Assembly (NCBI GenBank): GCA_944320135.1 | Contig: CALUGI010000027.1 | Coordinates: 1-46,177, forward strand | DNA: 46,177 nt | Reading direction: 5' to 3' | DNA from: an uncultured Phocaeicola sp. | GTDB taxonomy: Bacteria; Bacteroidota; Bacteroidia; Bacteroidales; Bacteroidaceae | Shown: positions 17,453 through 26,365 of the stretch, in pieces | Layout: the number at the start of each line of letters is the position of its first letter | Position numbering within the stretch: the first letter of the stretch is position 1 | The notes under the pieces: model-generated | Databases searched by the model: none | Seen by the model: only the letters and a program-made list of their open reading frames with translations | Told to the model about the DNA's origin: nothing | Program-made: the position numbers and the translations under genes

Positions 17453-18874
17453 TTAATTCATATAAGTAAGTGTGTAGGTATAGGTGTTGGTGCCGTTTGT
17501 GGGGCCTTCTTTCAAAACATTTTCCGTCCGTTTCCATTTATAGCCTTCTTCGGGGGATTCAGGGTTTATCAACTCGTTCCCGACGATAATTTGATATGTA
17601 TAAACCCTTTTGGTTACGCTTTCTGTCTGGCTGATTTCCTTTATACGGTTGTTGTCTTCAAAGTTATAGGAAAGGTCGCTCATTGAGGTTTCATAACTGT
17701 CGAACTCTCTATTGTAGGTCTTGTTGGGTTCCTTATTGTTTGGCATCTCATCCATGGCACTAAGAACATCGTCTTCATCCCGTGATACATAATAGTCACT
17801 CCGCTTCCCTATCAGCCTCAGCAGTGCCAGATGGTCAAGGCGGCCAGGGCGGTTCGTGTATTCATCGTAGTCAGGGCCGTCTGAAGCATCAAAGTCCGTC
17901 ATGCCCTCAAACAGAATATTCGGATCGATGTTGAGCGCATTGTTGGGAGTTGTGCCGTATTCAAGCCCGTTTTCTTCCATGCTGCCGCTGGTGTTGTTGT
18001 CATACCACAGATAGGTATATTCCGCCGTACCGTTCTTATAAGTATATGTCAGCTTGTAGTCGGATCCATAGGACGTTCTCCATGCGATTTCCGAGAGATG
18101 CCCTGTTTCATCGTATGAGAAGGTGTAAGTCATTGCATCGTTATAGTCGGTTCTTTCCGTTTCCATGCTTGAAACATAGCCGTTGCTTCCCAGTTTGAGC
18201 GCGTAATGCAACGGTTCTGAATCGTTGGTCGTTTCCGTGACGCGTATTTCCCCTACGATGTCGTAGTCAAAAGAAATAGTGGTCTTGTCCTCATAAGTAG
18301 CTTTGGCTGTGTAGATGTACTCCGCGATGCGTCCTTCCGCATCGTATTTGAACTCGTAGTCGACGTCCACGGGAGAGCCCCATTCATATTCGCTCCAATA
18401 GTTCTCTCTGTAGGAAATCTTGCTCACCTTTGCCGGATAGGTCATGGATTCGATGGGAGCGTCCGGAACGTTGCCTTCCGAGTCTTCCGCCTTCTGTTCC
18501 ACGGTGATGGTGATGACATCGTTTCCGCAACGGATTTCGATTTGCGCCTTGCGGGTCTGTCCGGTCAGATTTGTCGAGAGGGTGAGCGTCAGGGTGTATT
18601 CTCCCGGCCCTCCGCTGTACTGGCTCAGCGTAAGCCATGACACGGTGTTGGATTCTGCTTTGGAAGTCACGTCGGTCACGGTCGCCGTCCAGTCCGTTGC
18701 GGCGGTGAAGCTGATTCCCCCTCCCGTGCCCGAAGTCTGGTCGGCATAGACCGTTTGGGTGGTTTGCGTACCTTCCGCAAGAACCAGATTCTTTACGGTT
18801 TCCTCGTCTTCCGTGCATCCGGCCCATGCGAGTGTCAGGATGAGACAGATGCTCTGCAACAATAACTTTTTCAT
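17453..18874 (-). CDS. BACON-domain lipoprotein with large beta-rich C-terminal region
   Basis: The product is 473 aa. A lipoprotein signal peptide ends in WAGC (Cys20), followed by acidic TEDEE, which could favour surface export. Residues about 45-130 fit a BACON domain (a beta-sandwich common in Bacteroidetes surface glycan and protein binders), ending in VITITVEQKA. The remaining ~330 residues have short YxFxYDxxGxIxEI-like strands, similar in feel to YD/RHS-like or DUF4595-like repeats of Bacteroidetes lipoproteins; that family match is tentative. Ligand unknown. It lies between a response regulator (52 bp upstream) and a second lipoprotein (10 bp downstream) on the same strand. Confidence 0.8.
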   Translation of the reverse strand: MKKLLLQSICLILTLAWAGCTEDEETVKNLVLAEGTQTTQTVYADQTSGTGGGISFTAATDWTATVTDVTSKAESNTVSWLTLSQYSGGPGEYTLTLTLSTNLTGQTRKAQIEIRCGNDVITITVEQKAEDSEGNVPDAPIESMTYPAKVSKISYRENYWSEYEWGSPVDVDYEFKYDAEGRIAEYIYTAKATYEDKTTISFDYDIVGEIRVTETTNDSEPLHYALKLGSNGYVSSMETERTDYNDAMTYTFSYDETGHLSEIAWRTSYGSDYKLTYTYKNGTAEYTYLWYDNNTSGSMEENGLEYGTTPNNALNIDPNILFEGMTDFDASDGPDYDEYTNRPGRLDHLALLRLIGKRSDYYVSRDEDDVLSAMDEMPNNKEPNKTYNREFDSYETSMSDLSYNFEDNNRIKEISQTESVTKRVYTYQIIVGNELINPESPEEGYKWKRTENVLKEGPTNGTNTYTYTLTYMN

Positions 18875-18926
18875 GTTCTCTGATTTTTATGTTAGACAAT
18901 TGTATTGGAACGAGTCTTTCCTCCGT

Positions 18927-19580
18927 TCAATATTTCCGGATAGGGATGATGCCTTGCGAGATGGCCGTCATGATGAGGTCGGCAGCATTGCGTGCTCCGA
19001 GCTTTTCCATCAGATGTCGGCGGTGGGTGTCTACCGTGTTCGCCGAGACGCACAGTTCGTTGGCTATTTCTTGGGTGTTCTTTCCTTCGGAAATACATTT
19101 GAGCACGTCTAATTCGCGTTCGGTAAGCCCTTCCCGCTGGCCGTTGTCCGAGCGGCGCATCAGAGAGCGCACGTGTTCCGCATAAGGGCAGTAGTAGGAA
19201 CCTCCGTTCAGAACCTGCCGAATGGCTTTCGCCATCTCTCCGGAGTTGATGGATTTGAAGAGAATGCCCGTTACATCGCTTTTCAGCAGATGTTTGATGA
19301 ACCAGATTTCTTCATGCATGGTGTTTACGATGATGCGTGCCTGCGGGTCTTGCTTGCGCAGTTCGTCAATCAACTCGAAGCCGGACATGTCGGGCAGTTC
19401 CATGTCGAGCAGATATAAGGTGAAACGTTGGGACGATGCAAGGGCAAGCGCTTCTTTTCCGGTAGCCGATGTGCTGATGCTTTTGATTTCGGGCAGGGAG
19501 TGTTCAATGATTCTCTTCATCCCTTGGAGCACCAAGTCATGGTCGTCAACCAGCAAGATACGTATGTCTCTTTCTTTCAT
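18927..19580 (-). CDS. NarL/LuxR-family response regulator
   Basis: The product is 217 aa. The receiver domain (about 6-120) keeps acidic Asp12/Asp13, phospho-acceptor Asp59 in LLDMELPD, Thr87 and Lys109. A LuxR/GerE helix-turn-helix follows (about 150-212, LTERELDVLKCISEGKNTQEIANEL). It is a phosphorylation-dependent DNA-binding regulator. No histidine kinase adjoins it. The closest is the NarL-type TPR kinase at 26366-28273, on the same strand and separated by the fucose locus. Two lipoprotein genes follow immediately and are probable targets or co-operonic genes. Confidence 0.93.
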   Translation of the reverse strand: MKERDIRILLVDDHDLVLQGMKRIIEHSLPEIKSISTSATGKEALALASSQRFTLYLLDMELPDMSGFELIDELRKQDPQARIIVNTMHEEIWFIKHLLKSDVTGILFKSINSGEMAKAIRQVLNGGSYYCPYAEHVRSLMRRSDNGQREGLTERELDVLKCISEGKNTQEIANELCVSANTVDTHRRHLMEKLGARNAADLIMTAISQGIIPIRKY

Positions 19581-19702
19581 GTCCAGTTTCTGCCTTTGTT
19601 ATACAATTGCAAAGAAAATTGATTTTACGATAATTGAAATCACGGGAAATAGTGATTTTGGCTGTTTCTTGTCGGCGATTTCTGGATTAATCTTGTCGTA
19701 GT

Positions 19703-20566
19703 TTATAATTTGGTGTCGTGAAGGTTTTTCCGGTAGTTCATCGGGGTCAGTCCGGTGGCCTTTTTAAACATGCGGTTGAAATAGGTCTGGTCCTCAAATC
19801 CCAATTGGTAAGCGATTTCCTTTACCGGAGTCGTTTCGGTCACTAACCGGAGTTGGGCTTTCTCTATTCTTTTTTTGTTGATATAGGCTAAGGGAGTCAT
19901 CTTGATTTCTCTTTTGAAGAGCCTGATCAGATGGTCCTTTGAAAGGCATGAGACGGCGGCCAGTGTGTCGAGGTCCGGATGGTTGTTCAGGTTTGCGCGG
20001 ATATATTCCAGCGTCTTTGTAATCCGCTCGTCCCTTACATATTGTTTAGGCTGCGCCTGGTGGAGGAACTGTGCCAGAAGCTGGTAGATTATGCCACGGG
20101 ACTCTACTCTTGCATACAGTTCCCGTTGCTTGTTTTTCAGAATGTTCCTGTTCAGCGAAGGGTTGTTGTCGTAATATTTCGGGTCGGTCTGCACCAGTTC
20201 CATTCCGGGACAGAGTTCGTGCAGCTTCTTTATGCGCGGAAGTATTTCCTTTTCAGCCTTTATTTCGGTCGGCAATATCCAGTCTTCGAGTATGTCATGG
20301 CCTGATTCATTGTATATATGAATGTAATAGTGGCGGAATTCTTCTTGGCAGATGTAGCTGTGCGGGGTGAAGGCGGGAATGATGTACATGAAGTCCGGGT
20401 ACAAGTCTTGTGTCTTGTCGGGCAGTGCAATCTGGGCGTGTCCATCTGTCACATAATATATACGTGTGAAAGGACTGCAGATGTTCTTGTAGTTCCAGTT
20501 TTCCCGGCAGCGCGCTTCTCCTATGTGGAGGACGAGAAAGTGCATTTGGTCTATGTCGTTGTTCAT
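19703..20566 (-). CDS. AraC-family transcriptional regulator, probable fucose regulator
   Basis: The product is 287 aa. The N-terminal ~170 residues form a cupin-like sensor domain (RIYYVTDGHAQIAL, YIIPAFTPHSY). The C-terminal ~100 residues hold the double helix-turn-helix of AraC proteins (DLDTLAAVSCLSKDHLIRLFKREI and, later, VKEIAYQLGFEDQTYFNRMFKK). It is divergent from fucI with a shared 199-bp intergenic region, which strongly suggests local control, probably activation by fucose or a derivative. In B. theta the fuc operon is instead headed by its own repressor gene fucR, so this arrangement differs. The ligand is inferred from position only. Confidence 0.88.
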   Translation of the reverse strand: MNNDIDQMHFLVLHIGEARCRENWNYKNICSPFTRIYYVTDGHAQIALPDKTQDLYPDFMYIIPAFTPHSYICQEEFRHYYIHIYNESGHDILEDWILPTEIKAEKEILPRIKKLHELCPGMELVQTDPKYYDNNPSLNRNILKNKQRELYARVESRGIIYQLLAQFLHQAQPKQYVRDERITKTLEYIRANLNNHPDLDTLAAVSCLSKDHLIRLFKREIKMTPLAYINKKRIEKAQLRLVTETTPVKEIAYQLGFEDQTYFNRMFKKATGLTPMNYRKNLHDTKL

Positions 20567-20592
20567 GTCATGTCCCTTTTGGCGGTGGTACG

Positions 20593-20600
20593 CAAAGATA
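20593..20600 (-). promoter_or_regulatory. -7 box for the AraC-type regulator
   Basis: The minus strand reads TATCTTTG (TAnnTTTG), about 27 bp upstream of the regulator's ATG. Confidence 0.65.
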
Positions 20601-20632
20601 GGGAAAAGGCTCGTGCCATGAAACGGGCGGGA

Positions 20633-20659
20633 CTGCTTTTTTCTTTATCCGGAAAGCAG
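20633..20659. promoter_or_regulatory. Possible operator dyad in the fuc intergenic region
   Basis: Inverted repeat CTGCTTT (20633-20639) and AAAGCAG (20653-20659) is centred about 20 bp apart, upstream of the fucI promoter and just upstream of the regulator's promoter. The position suits a binding site for the divergent regulator; this is inference. Confidence 0.35.
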
Positions 20660-20719
20660 GAAGTCGATATTGTCCTATTGAATGCCGGATTAGTGCCATT
20701 CGTGAAAGCCTGTAACGCT

Positions 20720-20727
20720 TAACTTTG
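20720..20727 (+). promoter_or_regulatory. -7 box of the fucI-A-K-X-P operon
   Basis: TAACTTTG matches TAnnTTTG and lies 38 bp upstream of the fucI ATG. Confidence 0.65.
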
Positions 20728-20765
20728 CAACATATCAAATCAACATTGACAAAAATCTTTATATC

Positions 20766-22538
20766 ATGAACAAGTATCCTAAAATTGGAATCCGCCCGAC
20801 GATAGACGGTCGGCAGGGCGGTGTCCGCGAGAGTCTGGAAGAAAAGACAATGAAACTGGCCCAGGCCGTAGCCGGACTGATTTCGTCTCAAGTGAAGTAT
20901 GCCGATGGCAAGCCCGTGGAATGCGTGATAGCCGACGGTACAATCGGGCGTGTAGGCGAGAGCGCGGCTTGCGCCGAGAAGTTCGAGCGTGAAGGAGTGG
21001 GCGCGACGATTACCGTCACTTCTTGCTGGTGTTACGGTTCGGAGACTATGGATATGAACCCGTATTGGCCGAAGGCGGTATGGGGCTTCAACGGGACGGA
21101 GCGTCCGGGGGCCGTCTATCTGGCCGCTGTACTGGCCGGTCATGCGCAGAAAGGGCTTCCCGCTTTCGGAATTTACGGACATGACGTGCAGGACGCGGAC
21201 GACAATTCCATTCCGGAAGATGTGTCGGAAAAGATACTGCGTTGGGCGCGTGCGGCTATAGCCGTAGCCCAGATGCGCGGCCAGAGCTATTTGTCCATCG
21301 GTAGCCAGTGTATGGGTATTGCGGGCAGCATTGTTGACCAGAACTTCTTCCAGGAGTATTTGGGTATGCGGAACGAAAGCGTGGACGAGACGGAGATTCT
21401 GCGCCGTATGGATGAGGGAATCTATGACCGTGAAGAGTTTGCCAAGGCAATGGCATGGACCGAGAAGCATTGCAAATCGAAGGAAGGCTGGGACAAGAAC
21501 CGCCCTGAGCGGCAGAAGACCCGTGAGCAGAAGGATGCGGACTGGGAGTTTGTGGTGAAGATGACCCTGATTGTCCGTGACTTGATGCAGGGCAACCCGA
21601 AACTGAAGGAATTGGGATTCAAGGAAGAAGCCATCGGACATCATGCCATTGCAGCCGGTTTCCAGGGACAGCGGCAATGGACCGACTGGAAACCGAACGG
21701 GGATTTCACAGAGGCTCTGATGTGCAGCACGTTCGACTGGAACGGAATAAGGAAAGCGTATGTCCTGGCTACGGAGAACGATTCCTGCAATGCTGTGGCA
21801 ATGTTATTCGGTAACTTGCTGACCGGATGCGGACAAATGTTCAGTGATGTGCGTACATATTGGAGTCCGGAAGCCGTAAAACGTGTGACGGGAAAAGAAT
21901 TGACAGGGCTGGCGTCGGGCGGAATGATTCATCTGATCAATTCCGGAGCTACGACGCTGGATGCTACGGGGGCAAGCGCTGATGAAGCGGGAAGTCCTTG
22001 CATGAAGCCTTGCTGGAAAATGACGGAACAGGATGCGGAGGCTTGTCTGAAAGCGACAAACTGGTTGCCGGCCGACCGTGATTATTTCCGTGGCGGAGGT
22101 TTTTCGAGCAATTTCTTGTCAAAGGGCGGTATGCCTGTCACGATGTCCCGCCTGAATCTGATAAAGGGATTGGGCCCGGTGTTGCAGATTGCCGAAGGCT
22201 GGACGGCTGATGTGGACCCTGAAATCTTCGAGGTGCTGAATAAACGTACAGACCCCACCTGGCCTACGACATGGTTCGTTCCCCGTTTGTGTGACAAGTC
22301 TGCTTTCCGTGATGTCTATTCCGTGATGAACAATTGGGGCGCCAATCATGGCGCAATCAGTTACGGACATATCGGCGCTGATTTGATTACTTTGGCTTCC
22401 ATGCTCCGTATCCCGGTATGTATGCATAATGTGGAAGACGACAAGATTTTCCGTCCGGCTGCCTGGAACGCTTTCGGTATGGATAAGGAAGGAGCGGATT
22501 ATCGTGCATGTGCCGTATATGGCCCGATTTATAAATGA
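20766..22538 (+). CDS. fucI: L-fucose isomerase
   Basis: The product is 590 aa, full length for the family. It converts L-fucose to L-fuculose in the cytoplasm (and D-arabinose to D-ribulose in relatives). The manganese ligands known in the E. coli enzyme occur at the same numbers: Glu337 in [10 protein letters not shown], Asp361 in [10 protein letters not shown], and His528 in [10 protein letters not shown]. It is the first gene of a five-gene operon; the fucA ribosome site begins at its stop codon. The divergent AraC-type gene is the likely regulator. Confidence 0.97.
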   Translation: MNKYPKIGIRPTIDGRQGGVRESLEEKTMKLAQAVAGLISSQVKYADGKPVECVIADGTIGRVGESAACAEKFEREGVGATITVTSCWCYGSETMDMNPYWPKAVWGFNGTERPGAVYLAAVLAGHAQKGLPAFGIYGHDVQDADDNSIPEDVSEKILRWARAAIAVAQMRGQSYLSIGSQCMGIAGSIVDQNFFQEYLGMRNESVDETEILRRMDEGIYDREEFAKAMAWTEKHCKSKEGWDKNRPERQKTREQKDADWEFVVKMTLIVRDLMQGNPKLKELGFKEEAIGHHAIAAGFQGQRQWTDWKPNGDFTEALMCSTFDWNGIRKAYVLATENDSCNAVAMLFGNLLTGCGQMFSDVRTYWSPEAVKRVTGKELTGLASGGMIHLINSGATTLDATGASADEAGSPCMKPCWKMTEQDAEACLKATNWLPADRDYFRGGGFSSNFLSKGGMPVTMSRLNLIKGLGPVLQIAEGWTADVDPEIFEVLNKRTDPTWPTTWFVPRLCDKSAFRDVYSVMNNWGANHGAISYGHIGADLITLASMLRIPVCMHNVEDDKIFRPAAWNAFGMDKEGADYRACAVYGPIYK

Positions 22539-22555
22539 GAAAGGAGGCAATAGCG

Positions 22556-23191
22556 ATGATTACCGAGGAACAGATTGCACAGTTTTTAGAGCAGGCGCAC
22601 CGTGTGGGCGATGCCGGCCTGACAATTTGCAGCAGCGGCAATATCTCATGGCGCATCGGAGACGATGCGCTTGTGTCAGGAACCGGTTCTTGGGTTCCTT
22701 CATTGAAGAAGGAGCAGGTGTCTGTATGCCGTGTAGCCACGGGTGAAGTGCTGAACGGAGTGAAACCTTCTATGGAAAGCGGCTTCCATCTGGGGATAAT
22801 GCGCGAGCGTCCGGATATAGATGTCGTGCTGCACTTCCAGTCGCCTTACGCAACGGCGGTGGCCTGTATGAAAAACATGCCGGCGAATTTCAATGTTACG
22901 GCGGAGATTCCTTGTCATGTGGGCCGTGAAATTCCGGTCATTCCTTATTTCCGTCCGGGCTCGCCTGAATTGGCGGAGCATGTGAAGAAGGCTTTGTCGG
23001 ACCATAACTCCTGCCTGTTGCGCAGACATGGCCAGGTGGTGTGCGGAAAGGGCTTTGACGAAGTGTTCGAACGGGCCATGTTCTTTGAGATGGCGTGCCG
23101 TATCATTGTGCTGTCCGGAGGAGCCTATGAGGTGCTTTCACAGGCAGAAATCGATGATTTGGAGAACTATATTCTAAACAAGAAGTCATGA
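22556..23191 (+). CDS. fucA: L-fuculose-1-phosphate aldolase (class II aldolase family)
   Basis: The product is 211 aa. It cleaves L-fuculose-1-phosphate to dihydroxyacetone phosphate and L-lactaldehyde, using zinc. Expected ligand positions: Glu74 (PSMES), His93 and His158 (LLRRHG) correspond to E. coli Glu73, His92 and His155. The remaining zinc histidine (E. coli His94) is Gln95 here, in VVLHFQSPYAT. The start at 22556 follows GGAGG with good spacing; the ATG at 22535, overlapping the fucI stop, would add seven residues. The last codons overlap fucK by 4 bp. Position in the operon makes the assignment strong despite the altered ligand. Confidence 0.9.
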   Translation: MITEEQIAQFLEQAHRVGDAGLTICSSGNISWRIGDDALVSGTGSWVPSLKKEQVSVCRVATGEVLNGVKPSMESGFHLGIMRERPDIDVVLHFQSPYATAVACMKNMPANFNVTAEIPCHVGREIPVIPYFRPGSPELAEHVKKALSDHNSCLLRRHGQVVCGKGFDEVFERAMFFEMACRIIVLSGGAYEVLSQAEIDDLENYILNKKS

Positions 23192-24579
23192 GCACTTTTT
23201 TGGCAGTTGATTTTGGAGCCGGGAGCGGACGTGTGATAGCCGGTACGGTGCAGGGCGGTCGGCTGGTGTTGGACGAATTGCACCGTTTCCCCAACCGTCA
23301 GATACGTATCGGGCGTCACTTGTATTGGGATTTCCCGGCTCTGTTTGAAGAAATGAAAGAGGGGCTTCGCCGGGCGGCTGCAAAATATACGGACGTAGCG
23401 AGCATAGGTATCGATACGTGGGGCGTGGATTTCGGGTTGGTTGACTCTGCAGGTAACTTGATGGGGAATCCCATCTGTTATCGGGACGCTTTCACAGAGA
23501 ATGTGCCGGAAGAGGTGTTTGGCAAGACAGATGTATCAGCATATTACGCGGAGACCGGCATTCAAGTGATGCCGATCAATACAATGTTTCAGCTTTATGC
23601 TCTGAAGAAAGAAAATGAAGCATGGTTGCGGGAAGCGCGCCATCTGTTGTTTATGCCGGATTTGTTCGCTTACTTTCTGACCGGAATACCTGGGAATGAG
23701 TATACCATTGCATCCACTTCCGGGCTGTTGGACGCTGACCGGCGTATATGGAGCCGTCCGCTGGTCGAGGAACTTGGACTTCCGGCGCATTTGTTTGAAG
23801 ACAAGCTGTTTATGCCCGGTTCGGTGCGTGGTACGTTGTGCCCGGACGTGGCGGCTGAAGTCGGTTTGCCTGCATCTGTCAAGGTAATATCGGTGGGGGC
23901 GCATGATACGGCCAGCGCCATTCATGCCGTTCCTTTTCAGAAAGGAAAAGAGACGGCCAGCGCATTCCTCAGTTCTGGCACGTGGTCGTTGTTAGGCGTA
24001 GTCATGGACAAACCGTTGTTGACGGAAGATGCTCGGATTTCAGGGTTCACTAACGAAGGCGGTGTGGGAGGAAGTATATGTTTCCTCCAGAACATTACCG
24101 GTTTGTGGATTTTGCAACGCCTTGTCCGTCAATGGGAAACTGAAGGGCTGCGGGCCGATTATGACTTCTTGATAGCCGAGGCGGAGAAGGTGACGGATGC
24201 TCCCTATATCGAAGTGGACGCTTCTGATTTCCAGCATCCGGATAATATGGAAGCGGCCATAGCGGGCTATTGCCAGTCTCGTGGAGTGAAACCGCCGGCT
24301 ACGCAGGGAGAATACGTGCGTTGTGTGTTGCAATCATTGGCTGTACGCTATCGTGCCGGGATTGCCGGGCTGAACGCATTGCTTCCCCATCCGGTGGAAT
24401 GTCTCCATATTATTGGCGGAGGATGCCGGAACCGTTTGCTTAACCGGCTTACAGAAGAAGTTTTGGGCATTCCGGTTATCTCTGGTCCGGCGGAAGCGAC
24501 GGCTGTAGGCAATATCCTGTTGCAGGCGGAGACTTGTGGAGCAATTGGAAATAAGAATGATGTTTATGTGGTAAATTGA
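23188..24579 (+). CDS. fucK: L-fuculokinase (FGGY family, rhamnulokinase-like sequence)
   Basis: The product is 463 aa. It is a two-domain FGGY sugar kinase: phosphate-binding AVDFGAGSGRV at the N-terminus, IGIDTWGVDFG, the catalytic Asp in SVGAHDTASA, and adenosine-binding HIIGGGCRNRLLNR near the C-terminus. By sequence it resembles rhamnulokinases more than E. coli FucK, as in other Bacteroides fucose operons. Context (fucI, fucA, fucP) makes L-fuculose the likely substrate. It overlaps fucA by 4 bp, implying translational coupling. Confidence 0.93.
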   Translation: MSTFLAVDFGAGSGRVIAGTVQGGRLVLDELHRFPNRQIRIGRHLYWDFPALFEEMKEGLRRAAAKYTDVASIGIDTWGVDFGLVDSAGNLMGNPICYRDAFTENVPEEVFGKTDVSAYYAETGIQVMPINTMFQLYALKKENEAWLREARHLLFMPDLFAYFLTGIPGNEYTIASTSGLLDADRRIWSRPLVEELGLPAHLFEDKLFMPGSVRGTLCPDVAAEVGLPASVKVISVGAHDTASAIHAVPFQKGKETASAFLSSGTWSLLGVVMDKPLLTEDARISGFTNEGGVGGSICFLQNITGLWILQRLVRQWETEGLRADYDFLIAEAEKVTDAPYIEVDASDFQHPDNMEAAIAGYCQSRGVKPPATQGEYVRCVLQSLAVRYRAGIAGLNALLPHPVECLHIIGGGCRNRLLNRLTEEVLGIPVISGPAEATAVGNILLQAETCGAIGNKNDVYVVN

Positions 24580-24586
24580 AGAAACG

Positions 24587-24964
24587 ATGGAAGGTTATCA
24601 AGTCAAACAATATGATTGTCTGGTCAAGCGTTATTGTCAAACATTGGAGTTGAGGGACAATCCGGCACTGATTGCCGAATACCGTAAGCGGCACGGCCGG
24701 GAAAGCGTGTGGCCGGAAATATTGCGCGGCATTCGTGAAGCAGGCATTTTGGGGATGGAAATCTATATCCTGGGAACAAAACTTTTCATGATAGTGGAAA
24801 CCCCGTTGGATTTCGATTGGGATGCAGCCATGTCGCGTTTGAACGCCTTTCCCCGCCAGCAGGAATGGGAAGACTGCATATCCGTTTTCCAGCAGGCCGC
24901 TCCGGGGAAATCTTCTGCCGAGAAATGGCAACCGATGGAACGCATGTTCTATCTTTATGAATGA
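24587..24964 (+). CDS. L-rhamnose/L-fucose mutarotase family protein (fucX position)
   Basis: The product is 125 aa. YRKRHGRESVWPEI carries the conserved His of RhaM-type mutarotases, followed by GMEIYILGTKLFMIVE and the C-terminal MERMFYLYE. Such proteins interconvert sugar anomers so that the isomerase receives the right form. In the B. theta fucRIAKXP operon a small gene called fucX occupies the same position. It starts 7 bp after fucK and overlaps fucP by 4 bp. Fucose as substrate is inferred from context. Confidence 0.88.
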   Translation: MEGYQVKQYDCLVKRYCQTLELRDNPALIAEYRKRHGRESVWPEILRGIREAGILGMEIYILGTKLFMIVETPLDFDWDAAMSRLNAFPRQQEWEDCISVFQQAAPGKSSAEKWQPMERMFYLYE

Positions 24965-26307
24965 GCAAGGTCAAATCAAAAAAACAAAGCATGAAAAGCA
25001 CTCGTAAAATACCGATGGTCGGGGACGGCTCATGGGGTTCTATAATTCCTTTCATACTCATCACGAGCTGTTTCGCCCTGTGGGGGTTCGCCAATGACAT
25101 CACCACGCCTTTAGTGAAGGCTTTTTCCAAGATTTTCCGCATGAGCGTTACCGAAGGCACGCTTGTGCAGGTCGCTTTCTATGGAGGATATTTCGCTATG
25201 GCCTTTCCGGCGGCTATGTTCATACGCCGTTATTCTTATAAGGCCGGCGTCATGTTGGGGTTGGGACTGTACGCTTTGGGAGCGTTCCTTTTCTTTCCCG
25301 CCAAGATGACCGGTGATTATTATCCTTTCCTTATCGCCTATTTCGTCCTTACTTGCGGATTGTCGTTTCTTGAAACCAGCTGCAATCCCTATATCCTTTC
25401 TATGGGGGCGGAAGAAACTGCCATGCGCCGCCTTAATCTTGCCCAGGCATTCAATCCTATGGGGGCTTTGTTGGGCATGTATGTAGCGATGGAATTCATC
25501 CAGCGTCGGCTGCATCCGTTGGATACGGAAGGGAGGGCCTTGCTTTCCGACAGCGAGTTTGAGGCTGTGCGCGACGCTGATCTGGCCACACTCATTGCGC
25601 CTTATTTAGTGATAGGGCTGACCACGCTTTCCGTGCTGATACTTGTCCGTCTGATAAAGATGCCCAAGAACGGTGATTCATCGGGAAAAATCGATTTCAT
25701 ACCTACATTGAAGCGTCTTTTCAACGTTCAGCGTTATCGTGAAGGGGTGATTGTCCAGTTCTTCTATGTGGGGGCGCAAATCATGTGCTGGACATTCATC
25801 ATCCAGTATGGTACCCGACTGTTTATGGACATGGGTATGCCTGAACAGATGGCCGAGGTGCGTTCGCAGAAGTTCAATATCCTTGCGATGGCCGTGTTCT
25901 GCGTGAGCCGCTTTGTGTGTACGTTTCTGTTGCGGTTCTTCAATTCCGGACAGCTGTTGCGTGCATTGGGCATCGGCGCCGCCTTGTTTACGCTTGGAGT
26001 GATGTTTTTCCAGAATATATTGGGGATGTATTGCATCGTGGGCGTATCAGCCTGTATGTCTCTGATGTTCCCCACAATTTATGGCATTGCATTGAAGGGG
26101 TTGGGAGAGGACGCCAAGTTCGGAGCTGCCGGCTTGATTATGGCCATATTGGGCGGTTCGGTGCTTCCTCCGCTTCAGGCGTCCATTATCGACTTGCACG
26201 AGCTTTGGGGAATGCCGGCCGTAAATCTTTCATTTGTGCTGCCGTTTATTTGTTTTGTGGCGGTGGTTTTCTACGGCCATCGTTCCTATCGGCGGAAATG
26301 GTCGTAA
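24961..26307 (+). CDS. fucP: L-fucose:H+ symporter (MFS)
   Basis: The product is 448 aa with about twelve membrane segments. FucP residues needed for proton coupling and sugar binding are present: Asp46 in FANDITTPLV and Glu138 in SFLETSCNPY (E. coli Asp46 and Glu135). It imports L-fucose across the inner membrane. The first ~25 residues are Lys/Ser-rich and cytoplasmic; an in-frame ATG at codon 11 is an alternative start. It is the last gene of the operon, overlapping the mutarotase gene by 4 bp. A hairpin follows the stop. Confidence 0.95.
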   Translation: MSKVKSKKQSMKSTRKIPMVGDGSWGSIIPFILITSCFALWGFANDITTPLVKAFSKIFRMSVTEGTLVQVAFYGGYFAMAFPAAMFIRRYSYKAGVMLGLGLYALGAFLFFPAKMTGDYYPFLIAYFVLTCGLSFLETSCNPYILSMGAEETAMRRLNLAQAFNPMGALLGMYVAMEFIQRRLHPLDTEGRALLSDSEFEAVRDADLATLIAPYLVIGLTTLSVLILVRLIKMPKNGDSSGKIDFIPTLKRLFNVQRYREGVIVQFFYVGAQIMCWTFIIQYGTRLFMDMGMPEQMAEVRSQKFNILAMAVFCVSRFVCTFLLRFFNSGQLLRALGIGAALFTLGVMFFQNILGMYCIVGVSACMSLMFPTIYGIALKGLGEDAKFGAAGLIMAILGGSVLPPLQASIIDLHELWGMPAVNLSFVLPFICFVAVVFYGHRSYRRKWS

Positions 26308-26325
26308 CCTTTTAGGACGGAGCAG

Positions 26326-26357
26326 GGCGCAGGGACGCTGATTTTTGCATCCCTGCG
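26326..26357. terminator. Hairpin between convergent fucP and sensor kinase genes
   Basis: Stem GCGCAGGGA (26326-26334 region) with TCCCTGCGC (to 26357) and a T-rich loop. Neither side has a long T run, so efficiency is uncertain; it may serve both convergent genes. Confidence 0.5.
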
Positions 26358-26365
26358 CTTATATC

